The position numbers and the translations under genes were made by a program. DNA of 64,000 nt from the IMG/VR virus record IMGVR_UViG_3300035703_000069, positions 1 through 64,000 of that record. One strand, 5' to 3'. Source of the DNA: a virus. Of this stretch, positions 34,151 through 41,746 are shown in pieces; position 1 is the stretch's first letter; every line of letters starts with the position of its first letter. Under the pieces are notes generated by a model, which had not been told where the DNA came from, made no database searches, and saw only the letters and a program-made list of their open reading frames with translations.

Positions 34151-34630
34151 TTACGGCTGCCTTTCGGCCGGGGTTAGAAGCGCCGTAAGGACGTGAACGG
34201 GTAGGCGGCGTTGTTTACCGAGCTCGGTGAGGATGAAGCGCGTGGGCTGGTCAGGCCCTTCTGCTTCGGTTGTGGAGGGTCGCCAGTCGGGGAAGGGCAA
34301 GAACTCCTGCACCTTTGTCTTGGGTGCGGCGCGTTTGGAGCCGGAGAAGCCGTGCGCGATTTGGAGAAGGATTTGGGTGAGGCGAGCTGTGGGTAGAGCC
34401 GCGAGGTTCGCTCGGGACTGTTCGTGATCGTCGAGTTGCCGTAGTGCCCAGCGGACGGCGTTGATGGGGGTGCGGAGGAAGCGCTCTCGGGGGAAGTCGT
34501 CCCCAAGAGGGGACATGCGGAGGCGGACGTAGATCGCATCCCAATCGGTGATCGGAGAGCGCAGGTGCTCCTCACACTGCTTCAGGATTTGCTCGGGGGT
34601 GGGCTGAATTCTGGCTCGTCCTCGGGGGGC
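34151..34630 (-). CDS. Tail assembly chaperone gpT-like part, reached by -1 frameshift
   Basis: In the -1 frame relative to the gene at 34582-35130 an open stretch of 160 codons runs from the slippery site to a stop at 34151. It continues smoothly across the end of the upstream gene (PTPEQILKQCEEHLRSPITD, then WDAIYVRLRMSPLGDDF). An ATG at 34516 exists, but conserved-looking sequence extends upstream of it, which favours frameshift expression as a gpG-gpGT pair. Such fusions guide tail-tube proteins onto the tape measure, encoded 27 bp downstream. Confidence 0.75.
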   Translation of the reverse strand, partial: APRGRARIQPTPEQILKQCEEHLRSPITDWDAIYVRLRMSPLGDDFPRERFLRTPINAVRWALRQLDDHEQSRANLAALPTARLTQILLQIAHGFSGSKRAAPKTKVQEFLPFPDWRPSTTEAEGPDQPTRFILTELGKQRRLPVHVLTALLTPAERQP

Positions 34631-35130
34631 TTTCCCTCGCTTGCGGGCTCGGGCCAGCCGTCACGCTCCCAGGCGATCATCTGGAAGACCTCTTCCATGA
34701 GCTTGGTGGGCATGGATTCGGTGTCGGACTCGGTCCAGTCGGGCACCTTTTGCCAGTCCTTGGTTTTGGGCAGCTTGACCTCGGCGCGGTGCTGCATGAA
34801 GAGGGTGACGAAGGCCACCTGCTGCTCAACAGCGCCGATGCTGTTGCGCTGCATGTCTTCGAGCTCGGTGGCGTAGTCGTAGAGAACGTCTTGGTTATCG
34901 GTGCTGGCGTTGCTGAGGAGGTCGATTGCTTCTTTAGTAGAGATGCCCTTGTCTTCGGCTATACGTTTCGCGAGTTTGATGGATGCGAAGGTTGATCGTG
35001 ACTGTTTACGCGAAAGAGCCTCGATTCCTTTGGCTTCACCTGGGACGAGATCGTGGTAGATGGGAAAACGGAAGGGGCCGATCTCGTGGTATTCCTCGGG
35101 GGCAAAGAGAAGTGAAGCGTACTTACTCAT
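34582..35130 (-). CDS. Tail assembly chaperone gpG-like
   Basis: 182 residues from ATG 35130. YASLLFAPEEYHEIGPFRFP opens the protein; the middle is helical (LDLLSNASTDNQ-like, LYDYATELEDMQRNS) and the tail is acidic and Pro-rich. Position between the tube protein and the tape measure, plus the GGGAAAG site near the end and the long -1 extension, mark it as the shorter chaperone product. Overlaps the previous gene by 8 bp. Confidence 0.75.
   Translation of the reverse strand: MSKYASLLFAPEEYHEIGPFRFPIYHDLVPGEAKGIEALSRKQSRSTFASIKLAKRIAEDKGISTKEAIDLLSNASTDNQDVLYDYATELEDMQRNSIGAVEQQVAFVTLFMQHRAEVKLPKTKDWQKVPDWTESDTESMPTKLMEEVFQMIAWERDGWPEPASEGKPPEDEPEFSPPPSKS
34630..34636 (-). promoter_or_regulatory. 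Slippery heptamer GGGAAAG
   Basis: On the minus strand the zero-frame codons GAG-GGA-AAG give G_GGA_AAG, exactly the X_XXY_YYZ pattern and the same heptamer used in the lambda gpG-gpGT frameshift. It lies 48 bp before the zero-frame stop, and the -1 frame stays open for 160 codons. Confidence 0.85.
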
Positions 35131-35356
35131 CACGAAGGGGGAGCGCTACCTGCCACGCACGGAATGGCGTGAGTTGGTTGACGAGCTCGGGGGGAAGTTC
35201 AACCTCAAGACTAGCGCCGTTATACGCTAAGCGTATACGATGGCTCTGGACGAGGGGTTCCAGGTAGAGGGCGCCACAGTGGAGCGTGTCGCCTTCTTCC
35301 ACACAATTAACTGCAAAGACCGTGTTGAGTGGGTCTATAAGAATGTCGTGCTGCAT
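35123..35356 (-). CDS. Small tail-module protein
   Basis: 77 residues. AVNCVEEGDTLHCGALYLEP and VELPPELVNQLTPFRAWQVA suggest a small beta protein. It starts just 10 bp downstream of a strong terminator that separates it from the tail-tube gene, so its expression depends on readthrough, and overlaps the chaperone start by 8 bp. Unknown function, probably tail assembly. Confidence 0.65.
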   Translation of the reverse strand: MQHDILIDPLNTVFAVNCVEEGDTLHCGALYLEPLVQSHRIRLAYNGASLEVELPPELVNQLTPFRAWQVALPLRDE

Positions 35357-35365
35357 AAGTGCAAA

Positions 35366-35389
35366 GAAAAAGGCCCCTTTACGGGGCCT
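35366..35389 (-). terminator. Intrinsic terminator after the tail-tube gene
   Basis: Minus strand: AGGCCCC (35389-35383), loop GTAAA, GGGGCCT (35377-35371), then TTTTTC. It lies 22 bp after the tail-tube stop and inside the late operon. It should reduce transcription of chaperones and tape measure relative to the abundant tube protein. Confidence 0.85.
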
Positions 35390-35411
35390 GGGTGTTTGAC
35401 GCGCTCGGGGA

Positions 35412-36416
35412 TCAGGCGGTGCGGAAGGTGGTCGTGAGACCTTGCACGGGGCGCTTCACGCCCGATGCCGAAGCGGTGCCGTTGGCATCGACCGCTTGGG
35501 TGATGGCGCCGTCGGCGACAACCAGCCGGAAGATGGTGCCAGCAGCGAGGTCCGCGCTCGGGTTGATGGTCACCACGTTGGATGCCAGAGACACTGTCGC
35601 GGGCACCTTCACGCCGGTGGAGGCGTTCTCCAGGCTGAAGCCGGAGCCGTCGGTTTGACCCAGGGCGAGTTGGGTCAGGGCGATGGTGCCGTTGCTGGTG
35701 TAGGTGACCGTGATGTTGTCGCCCACGGCTACAGCCGATACGTTGTTGGCCGGGCTCGTGGCAGCTTGGCGGGTGCCATTCACCAGGAAGAGCAGGCTGG
35801 ACTGGACGCCGCCGCTGCTGATGGCCGAGGCGCCGGCGTCATAGCGACCGAAAACGGGGCGGGCGCGTGACATCAGGTCGAACGAGATCTCGGTGAGCCC
35901 CTCAGCGGTGAGGTTCTCCGAGTAGTTCTGGATCACCGCGTTGAAGCCGGTGAAGTCGTAGATGTAGTTGCCCGAAGCGCCGTCGGCCTGGCCCAGCTCC
36001 TTGAGGAACTCGATGTAGATCTCGTAGTCCTTGTTGTAACGGGCCTTCTGGATCAGGGAGAAGCCCTCGTTGTAACCGCCGCGGAAGACCGGGCAGTTTT
36101 GGCCGGCGGGGACTTCGGTGTCCTTGAGGAAGTAGGCGGTCACCGAGGCTTGCACGGAGGAGCCCGTGATCACGCTGTCCATCCAGCCGTCATCTCCCAG
36201 GAGGCGGAACTCCTGGTTGTTGTCGTTGATCTGGAAGCTCGTGTTGGTGATGCCCTGGAGCTCGACGTAGCTGGCGCCGGCGTCGAGGGTGGGCAGGGTG
36301 ATGGCGCCCGCGGTGGAACGCGAGGCGAAGTAGCGACAGGGAGGGGTCAGATCCACGGCGCGGACGATGGTCCGGTGCGCCTTGTGGAACGACAGCCCGA
36401 TGGCGTAGTCAGCCAT
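35412..36416 (-). CDS. Major tail tube protein with C-terminal Ig-like domain
   Basis: 334 residues. The N-terminal 220 residues form the tube domain (YAIGLSFHKAHRTIVRAVDL, then ASYVELQGITNTSFQIND and NYIYDFTGFNAVIQNYSENL). The last 100 residues look like a bacterial Ig-like domain (SAVAVGDNITVTYTSNGTIA, VVADGAITQAVDANGTASAS), as in tail proteins displaying decorations on the tube surface. A terminator follows directly, in keeping with high-level expression. Preceded by the tail terminator and completion genes. Confidence 0.85.
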   Translation of the reverse strand: MADYAIGLSFHKAHRTIVRAVDLTPPCRYFASRSTAGAITLPTLDAGASYVELQGITNTSFQINDNNQEFRLLGDDGWMDSVITGSSVQASVTAYFLKDTEVPAGQNCPVFRGGYNEGFSLIQKARYNKDYEIYIEFLKELGQADGASGNYIYDFTGFNAVIQNYSENLTAEGLTEISFDLMSRARPVFGRYDAGASAISSGGVQSSLLFLVNGTRQAATSPANNVSAVAVGDNITVTYTSNGTIALTQLALGQTDGSGFSLENASTGVKVPATVSLASNVVTINPSADLAAGTIFRLVVADGAITQAVDANGTASASGVKRPVQGLTTTFRTA

Positions 36417-36428
36417 TGTTGGGACTCC

Positions 36429-36902
36429 TTAAGGGATCGGGGGGTTCAGGACGGCGCCGCGGATGCGTGCCGTGAGGGACTCGAAAGTCGCCTCGGTTCG
36501 GGCCAGGTAGGTGACCGGGTCCCGGGGGAAGGCACGGGAGAGGCGACGGGCAATGTCCAGCAGAGATGCCGGCATGCGAGTGCCCTCCTTGGTGCCGTAG
36601 TTCGTGAAGCGGACGGTCCAGCTCTCGAAGGAGATGACGCCGCCGACCGAACCGGGGCTGGTGATCTCGGGAACGTCCTCGATGACGCACTCGATGCCGG
36701 TGATGGTCCAGTTGGAGGGGACCATGGAGGCGCCGGTGACGTAGACCGCGGGAACGCGGCTGGAGTCGGGGAGCGTGTAGTACCCGGGCCAGGCGGTGTA
36801 TGCCTTGAGGGTGGTCCTGTCGCTCTGGTAGAGGTCGAGGATGTGGAGCTCAAGGGTCCGCCGCAGCGCGGTGACCGGTGGGCACTGGGTGGAGATCGTC
36901 AC
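36429..36902 (-). CDS. Tail terminator-like protein
   Basis: 157 residues from GTG 36902, overlapping the upstream stop as GTGA. RRTLELHILDLYQSDRTTLK, SSRVPAVYVTGASMVPSNW and a DIARRLSRAFPRDPVTYL end resemble small alpha/beta tail-terminator (gpU-type) proteins. Located between the HK97-gp10-like gene and the tube, the canonical slot. Would cap the growing tail and join it to the head. Confidence 0.65.
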   Translation of the reverse strand: MTISTQCPPVTALRRTLELHILDLYQSDRTTLKAYTAWPGYYTLPDSSRVPAVYVTGASMVPSNWTITGIECVIEDVPEITSPGSVGGVISFESWTVRFTNYGTKEGTRMPASLLDIARRLSRAFPRDPVTYLARTEATFESLTARIRGAVLNPPIP

Positions 36903-37273
36903 TGCTGGGCCTCCAGCGCAGAGCGCAGCAGTTGGCCGAACTTGGCCGGGGCCTCCTCGAGGGGGGCTTTGGTCCAGGGGCGGCCGGGGAAGCGGAGGCC
37001 GGTGGTGGCAACTCCGCCCTCGTGGACTTGGCCGGCGTATTCGACGGGCCAGGTGAAGGTGATGGAGCCGTCGGCGTTGACGACTCGGGTCTGGCTGGCG
37101 CGCAGGCGACCGGTGTCCACGATGTCCCGCACTTGGGGCGGGGTGGGGTACTCCCACTTCACGGCGGAGATTTCCTCGGTGAAGCGGGTGTCGAGCCAGG
37201 TGCCGAGTTGGCGGGTCGCCTGGGCGACGGCCGTGTTCAGCGCTTGGTTCAGTTCGCGGCGGCGGGGGGCCAT
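36899..37273 (-). CDS. Tail completion protein, HK97 gp10-like
   Basis: 124 residues: an N-terminal helix (LNQALNTAVAQATRQLGTWL), then RDIVDTGRLRASQTRVVNAD and YAGQVHEGGVATTGLRFPGR. The V-D-T-G-x-L-R-x-S and Y-A-x-x-V-H-E-G pattern is characteristic of HK97 gp10-type tail-completion proteins. Overlaps both neighbours by 1-4 bp within the connector block. Confidence 0.8.
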   Translation of the reverse strand: MAPRRRELNQALNTAVAQATRQLGTWLDTRFTEEISAVKWEYPTPPQVRDIVDTGRLRASQTRVVNADGSITFTWPVEYAGQVHEGGVATTGLRFPGRPWTKAPLEEAPAKFGQLLRSALEAQQ

Positions 37274-37671
37274 CAGTTGGGTCCTCCAACGACGCGGAAG
37301 GTGCCTTCGATGGATTGGCGCAGGTCCTGCCGGTGGTAGGAATCCATGGCCAGATCGAAGACGAGCTCGAAACGTCCTCGGTATCCGTTGATCACTGCTT
37401 CGGCTTGAGAGCCGTTGGTGATGCGGGGGTCGAGGATCGCTGGGCTGAGCAGGCGGCCTCGGCAGGAGTAGGTCGTGTTGTCCATGCCGGCCTCGGCTTT
37501 CCAGGACGGTGCCTGGAGAGTGAGGGCGGCGAGGTATTCGACGATCTCGGTGGATTGGGTGGCGTTGCCAGTGGCGGGATCTGTTGTGGCCAAACCGGTG
37601 CCGACCTCGAACGCAAGCTGGGCGTTACCCCAGGGGGCGTAGGCGGCAAGGGTGGTGGCCGAGATCGCCAT
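37273..37671 (-). CDS. Head closure / neck protein
   Basis: 132 residues of beta character (VEYLAALTLQAPSWKAEAG, YSCRGRLLSPAILDPRITNG, NGYRGRFELVFDL). The arrangement matches short head-closure proteins located between the connector and the completion protein. No motif of its own is recognised, so the call rests on gene order. Confidence 0.6.
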   Translation of the reverse strand: MAISATTLAAYAPWGNAQLAFEVGTGLATTDPATGNATQSTEIVEYLAALTLQAPSWKAEAGMDNTTYSCRGRLLSPAILDPRITNGSQAEAVINGYRGRFELVFDLAMDSYHRQDLRQSIEGTFRVVGGPN

Positions 37672-37673
37672 GG

Positions 37674-37982
37674 CTAGAGGGCGAATCCACTGAGGGCGAG
37701 GCTGTCGAGCAGCCGCTTGTACTCCTGGCCGTAGAGCGTGGCGTCGAGGCCGGAACCCGCAGGGGCACCGGCTTTTGCCTCGATCTGGAGGCCGATCTGC
37801 ATCGTTCGAGTCGCTAAAAGATGCGCAGTGAGGTAACCGACAGCGTCTGTGTGAACAGCGCCGAAGACGGTGGCGGAGGCGTAGCGTCCGGCCTCGGCCA
37901 GCGCGCCTTCAACCACCGAGAGCGATTGTTCGCCGAACTCGGGGAAGCGAAGGAGGAATGCGCTGGTCGAGGGAACTGCCAT
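37674..37982 (-). CDS. Head-tail connector (DUF4054-like)
   Basis: 102 residues. The start AFLLRFPEFGEQSLSVVEGA, then AHLLATRTMQIGLQ and a final YGQEYKRLLDSL match the F-x-x-R-F-P-E-F family of head-completion/connector proteins. Helical. Shares one base with the stop of the gene before it. It would sit under the portal. Confidence 0.75.
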   Translation of the reverse strand: MAVPSTSAFLLRFPEFGEQSLSVVEGALAEAGRYASATVFGAVHTDAVGYLTAHLLATRTMQIGLQIEAKAGAPAGSGLDATLYGQEYKRLLDSLALSGFAL

Positions 37983-38398
37983 TAGCCGTTACCTTCAGTG
38001 ATCGCAGTGATCCGCTTGCCGATGGCATTGCGGACTTTGATGCGCTGCTCTTTAGCGGCCCACTTGTTGAGCTGTTCGATGTCGAAGGATGCTTCGACGA
38101 GCTCAAGTGCCTGGGTGATGGGCAGATCCGCGATGGTGTCTGCGTTCACCGAGGTGGTTACACCGTCCTCGGTTGTCACCTCCTCGGCTTCGATGCGCAG
38201 GGCACCGAGCTTGAGGAGGCTTTTCACCACGTCGTAGTCCTTGATCTTTTCCCAGACGGCCTCGGGGAAATTCCGAGTGACGCCAGAGGCGACTTGAATG
38301 TGGTCAGAGAGACCTGCGCCGCCTACGAACGAGAAACCGATGGTGCATTCTTTGTCCATCGGGGGATTTTCAAGTTCGGGTCGGTAAACGAGGATCAT
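37982..38398 (-). CDS. Hypothetical head-neck protein
   Basis: 138 residues. VYRPELENPPMDKECTIGFS starts it; RNFPEAVWEKIKDYDVVKSL and SFDIEQLNKWAAKEQRIKVR suggest a mixed fold ending in a basic helix. Lies between the major capsid and the connector, where phages often carry a small protein of this size. No family recognised. Confidence 0.65.
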   Translation of the reverse strand: MILVYRPELENPPMDKECTIGFSFVGGAGLSDHIQVASGVTRNFPEAVWEKIKDYDVVKSLLKLGALRIEAEEVTTEDGVTTSVNADTIADLPITQALELVEASFDIEQLNKWAAKEQRIKVRNAIGKRITAITEGNG

Positions 38399-38437
38399 GA
38401 CTAAGACGAGATGAATGGATAACCGATTCTGAAAAGG

Positions 38438-39355
38438 TCAAGCCTTCTCAAGGACGATGGCGCTCTTGGGGTAGTAGAGCGCGAGGCCGCCGATGCGTGC
38501 GTGAGCAGCAACGGAGAACTCCAGGGCCTGACGCAGGGGAGGCAGGAACTCCAGGGGCTGGGGGATGTGCAGTTGCAGCTTGTCGGGGCTGCGGTCGTAC
38601 ACCACGATGCGGTCCTTGGAGAGGGAGCCGCCCGATTTGCCGGCCTCGAGCTCGTTGATGGGCTCGATGGCGGAGATCATCGGGTTGGTGCGCAGGAAGA
38701 ACTCCATCACCGTGGTGTCGGAGGTGGTGCTGCGCGGGGTGGTGGAGATGACGCGGTACACGTTGTAGGGCACCAGCATCGTGTTAGGCATCTCCTTCAT
38801 GTTGGAGTTCTGCACGAGGCGGGTGGGCGCCTCGTTGAGCAGTTCCAGCATTTCGTCGGTGGTAACACCGGCGGTGTCGAACCACTTGTTGGGGACAAGT
38901 TTGTCGACTTGGTCGTTGTTGAAGAAGCCCTTCATGCCGGAGGGGGCATCGCCGAAGTAGGCGATCTCCTGCACTTTCTCCTCGTAGGCGCGGCGCACAG
39001 CGTTGGCGCGACGCTGCTCCAGGTTCATGCCGGGCACCATGGCGGCGGCACGGGTTTCCTGGATGGTGTAGGCGAAGGATGCACCGAGGGAGCGAACCGG
39101 GTGGGTCACTTCCTTGCGGAGCACGTCAGCGCGGGGCAGGTCTTGGGCCTTGTCCCCGATCACCTTCATCGAGCCTTGCTTGTCGAAGACGCGATAGGTG
39201 AAGGAGTCAGCACCATTGCCCACTTCAGAAGAAATGGGGATCAGGCTGCTGTACTTGATGTCGGCGTACTCGACCTCGAAGGTGCGAGCCAGGATGGTTT
39301 CCAGCTCGCGGGCGAGAAAGATGCCGACCTCGTCGTTACGGATTTCGGTGGTCAT
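38438..39355 (-). CDS. Major capsid protein (DUF2184-like)
   Basis: 305 residues from ATG 39355, which has GGAG nine bases upstream; a TTG at 39376 would add seven residues. TEIRNDEVGIFLARELETIL begins it and SLGASFAYTIQETRAAAMVP, RRAYEEKVQEIAYFGDAPSG and MLVPYNVYRVISTT follow, the layout of the DUF2184 branch of HK97-fold capsid proteins. The C-terminal PLEFLPPLRQALEFSVAAHA completes the P domain. Placed directly after the decoration protein and protease/scaffold genes. Confidence 0.9.
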   Translation of the reverse strand: MTTEIRNDEVGIFLARELETILARTFEVEYADIKYSSLIPISSEVGNGADSFTYRVFDKQGSMKVIGDKAQDLPRADVLRKEVTHPVRSLGASFAYTIQETRAAAMVPGMNLEQRRANAVRRAYEEKVQEIAYFGDAPSGMKGFFNNDQVDKLVPNKWFDTAGVTTDEMLELLNEAPTRLVQNSNMKEMPNTMLVPYNVYRVISTTPRSTTSDTTVMEFFLRTNPMISAIEPINELEAGKSGGSLSKDRIVVYDRSPDKLQLHIPQPLEFLPPLRQALEFSVAAHARIGGLALYYPKSAIVLEKA

Positions 39356-39372
39356 GGGAGGAAGCTCCGTGA

Positions 39373-39984
39373 TCAAGTGTCGGCGGAGTAGGTCATGCCG
39401 GGGATGTCAATCTCCAGCAGAACCAGGCCCGCGGCGGTGGTTTCAGACAGCCAACGAGCGCCGGTGATGGCGACGGTCTTGTTGGCGACGGCGGTCTTGG
39501 TGAAGCGACCGAGGAAAGCCCCGGCGACGGTGCCGGAGTGGTCCGCGTTGTAGAAGCGGACTGCGTCGCCCAGGGCGATGGCAGTGGCGCTATACACCCA
39601 GACCACGCCTTTGGAGACCACGTTCACGGTCTCTTTGTCGGGATAGCCCAGACGACCATCCGAATAAATCGGGGTCGGGATGGGGGTGTACACCATGCCC
39701 GCCTTGGCACCCTCGATGGTGAGGGTGTCTACGGTGATGCCCTGAATCAGGGTGGTGCCGGTCGCGATCTCGACGGCGAGGGCGTCGTTGCTGGTGGGGC
39801 TGTTGTCGGTTGCAACCAGCACGCCATAAGGGATGGCGGCGCCGGATTGGTTGCGATAGCTGCGGCAGACGTAGGCCTGCAGGTCAGCCAGCATGCCCTC
39901 GTGACCGGCAACTTCGCGCATCGGGTAGCTGCCCTGGGCGCCGGTGGGGTTGGTGACGGTAGTGGCGGTGAAGGTAACGGCCAT
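39373..39984 (-). CDS. Capsid decoration/cement-like protein
   Basis: 203 residues, Gly/Thr/Val-rich beta protein. GSYPMREVAGHEGMLADLQA, then SYRNQSGAAIPYGVLVATDN, and SKGVVWVYSATAIALGDAVR follow the pattern of cyanophage and DUF2190-type head-decoration proteins between the protease and the capsid gene. Would stabilise the expanded capsid. Confidence 0.7.
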   Translation of the reverse strand: MAVTFTATTVTNPTGAQGSYPMREVAGHEGMLADLQAYVCRSYRNQSGAAIPYGVLVATDNSPTSNDALAVEIATGTTLIQGITVDTLTIEGAKAGMVYTPIPTPIYSDGRLGYPDKETVNVVSKGVVWVYSATAIALGDAVRFYNADHSGTVAGAFLGRFTKTAVANKTVAITGARWLSETTAAGLVLLEIDIPGMTYSADT

Positions 39985-39996
39985 GGAAGGAACTCC

Positions 39997-41259
39997 TTAC
40001 TTAGTGGCGGTGAGGGGACGCTTCCAGGCTTCCGCTTGCTTGGCGCGGTAGGTGTCTACCGAGGAAGCAGAGCCACGGCCGGCACCTTTCAGTGCGTCGC
40101 GGAGGGAAGTGGTGCTGTCGGCGCGGTCCTCCTTGGTTTCAGGCTCATCGCCTGCGTCCTCGGGGGTTTCTTCGCCTGCTTCGTCCTCGTCGGCATCAGC
40201 GCGGGCGGCGAGAATGCCGTCCACAACGCCTTGGACGTAGCCAGATTCAGCGTCTTCGCGAGGAGCGGAGCCTGTGAGGTTCTCGAACGCCTGGGCGTAG
40301 AGGTCCTCGTTATCGATGCCGTCGAATTTGAAGTCTTCGGCGAAGGCGGGTGCCAGCTTCTGCAGCGTGGCGAGGCGAGCAGCGACGAGTTGGTCGAGCT
40401 CGGCTGTGTCGATGCGGCTGGAGGAGGTGGATTCGAGCTCGGTGACACGCTCTTCGAGAGCGTCGGCTCGGCCTTCAGCGGCCTCTTTTTCGTAGGCAAG
40501 GGCGTCGATCTCTTCCTGCTGCGCATCGAGCTTGGTGGCAAGCTGATCGCGCTCAGTAGTCACAGACTTGAGCTGGCGCTCCATGTCCCGTGCGAAGGAC
40601 TGGACCGCGCTAGCTGCTTCTGCGGGCAGATCGATCTCCAGGCCGTCGAGTTTGACGGAAGCCATTACGGGAGATGCAGGTGTACAGGGCTGGAGCGCCG
40701 GATCGAAGGCGACGGCATCGGCCGCATCCATGCGATCCATGAGCAGGCGAACCTCCGGGCCAGCCCGGCCGCGGGGGACGATCGCGATGTGGTTCACCCG
40801 GATGTTGCGCTGAACGCCGTCGTAGGACTCGCCCTCGGGGGTGATACCGGGAGTCGGGTCGAAGTCGACCTTGTAGCCGGCAGAGACCTCAGTGGCGTCT
40901 TTGCGCTTGATCTTTTCGATGCTGTCCTGGTCAGTGACGACTAGGGCAACTTCGACAAAACCGTCGTTGTACCGGACCTGGCTACCGGAGTAACCGACCT
41001 GGAACTGCTTGGTATTGGCGGAATCGAGAAGAACAGGTGGGTGACCCCACGTTGCGGGTTTCATGCCGAACGTGGAGAGCGATTCCGGGGAACTGACCTC
41101 TTCTGGAGGACGGTATTCCCGGACCTGGGAGCCATCCGCGCGCTTGTAGAGCTGAGTGCCTACACGCGCAGCACGACACCAGACGCGGAGATAACCCTCG
41201 TCGGTGGTTTCGCTGCCCGTAATGGGCGCGAAATCGTAGCGAGAAACGGATGTTTCCAT
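39997..41259 (-). CDS. Prohead protease (DUF2213) fused to a scaffold-like coiled coil
   Basis: 420 residues. The first 190 match the DUF2213 capsid-protease family: TDEGYLRVWCRAARVGTQLY, WGHPPVLLDSANTKQFQVGY, DATEVSAGYKVDFDPTPGI and HIAIVPRGRAGPEVRLLMD (His and Ser-type positions). Residues about 215-300 form a coiled coil (RQLKSVTTERDQLATKLDAQ, EEIDALAYEKEAAEGRADAL), and the end is acidic. Protease plus scaffold in one chain shapes and then processes the prohead. Divergent from the XRE gene. Confidence 0.85.
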   Translation of the reverse strand: METSVSRYDFAPITGSETTDEGYLRVWCRAARVGTQLYKRADGSQVREYRPPEEVSSPESLSTFGMKPATWGHPPVLLDSANTKQFQVGYSGSQVRYNDGFVEVALVVTDQDSIEKIKRKDATEVSAGYKVDFDPTPGITPEGESYDGVQRNIRVNHIAIVPRGRAGPEVRLLMDRMDAADAVAFDPALQPCTPASPVMASVKLDGLEIDLPAEAASAVQSFARDMERQLKSVTTERDQLATKLDAQQEEIDALAYEKEAAEGRADALEERVTELESTSSSRIDTAELDQLVAARLATLQKLAPAFAEDFKFDGIDNEDLYAQAFENLTGSAPREDAESGYVQGVVDGILAARADADEDEAGEETPEDAGDEPETKEDRADSTTSLRDALKGAGRGSASSVDTYRAKQAEAWKRPLTATK

Positions 41260-41321
41260 GGCGTCAGCTTAAGGCTTATCGCTGCAAGCGTTAGGCTTAT
41301 TCGGATAGCGTATGGCCGGAA
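41260..41321. promoter_or_regulatory. Divergent promoter/operator region between protease and XRE genes
   Basis: A 62-bp gap between outward-reading genes. Two TTAGGCTTAT/TTAAGGCTTATC-like copies occur near 41270-41300 (taaggcttatcgc and ttaggcttattcgg), a possible repeated operator for the XRE repressor. Confidence 0.45.
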
Positions 41322-41537
41322 GTGGCGATCTATCGTCAGCTCGCACTTTGTGAGCGTATTAGACAGCTAAGAGGGAAGACGGGATACACGCAGACGCAGA
41401 TAGCGGAGAAACTTGCTATCAGTCAAGCAGCTTATTGTCGCTTGGAAAAGGGGGAAATTGAGTTCGCAGTATCAAAGCTATTTGAGTTAGCAGACTTGTA
41501 TGGGATCTCGGCCTCGGGGCTGATCGAAGGGCTCTAA
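41322..41537 (+). CDS. XRE-family helix-turn-helix repressor on the opposite strand
   Basis: 71 residues from GTG 41322. RIRQLRGKTGYTQTQIAEKL, AISQAAYCRLEKGEIEFAV is a textbook XRE/Cro helix-turn-helix (Q-x-x-I-A-x-x-x-x-I-S-x-x-x-Y-x-x-x-E-x-G) with a tail FELADLYGISASGLI. It is the only plus-strand gene between 15 and 50 kb apart from the HNH gene. Its position, between capsid protease and head-internal genes, resembles a moron expressed from the lysogen that could mute the late operon or confer immunity. Confidence 0.85.
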   Translation: MAIYRQLALCERIRQLRGKTGYTQTQIAEKLAISQAAYCRLEKGEIEFAVSKLFELADLYGISASGLIEGL

Positions 41538-41746
41538 GGGTTATAGATCTCGGTGTGGTAGACCACGGCGCCCTCGGCGATCAGGCGACGTCGGATGTCT
41601 GTCGCTTCGTGGGCGGGGCACAGAAGTGTCTGGGCTCCGGCGTGGTTCCAGAACCAGAGGCGGGTGATGGCGTGCTCGGGGGGATGAGCGGGTTTCACCG
41701 GCGTGAGGTCTTTCCAGAGCACTTCCATTTCGCCCGGGAGAGGCAT
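41534..41746 (-). CDS. Small hypothetical protein
   Basis: 70 residues: EMEVLWKDLTPVKPAHPPEH, then ITRLWFWNHAGAQTLLCPAH and TDIRRRLIAEGAVVYHTEIY. A small alpha/beta pattern resembling protein-interaction domains of host accessory proteins. It overlaps the end of the next gene by 52 bp and is convergent with the XRE gene by 4 bp. Unknown function. Confidence 0.55.
   Translation of the reverse strand: MPLPGEMEVLWKDLTPVKPAHPPEHAITRLWFWNHAGAQTLLCPAHEATDIRRRLIAEGAVVYHTEIYNP

Noticed and set aside
39538-40944. 468-residue plus-strand frame opposite protease and decoration genes
   Set aside because: Gly/Val/Asp-rich antisense shadow; both minus-strand genes show family motifs.
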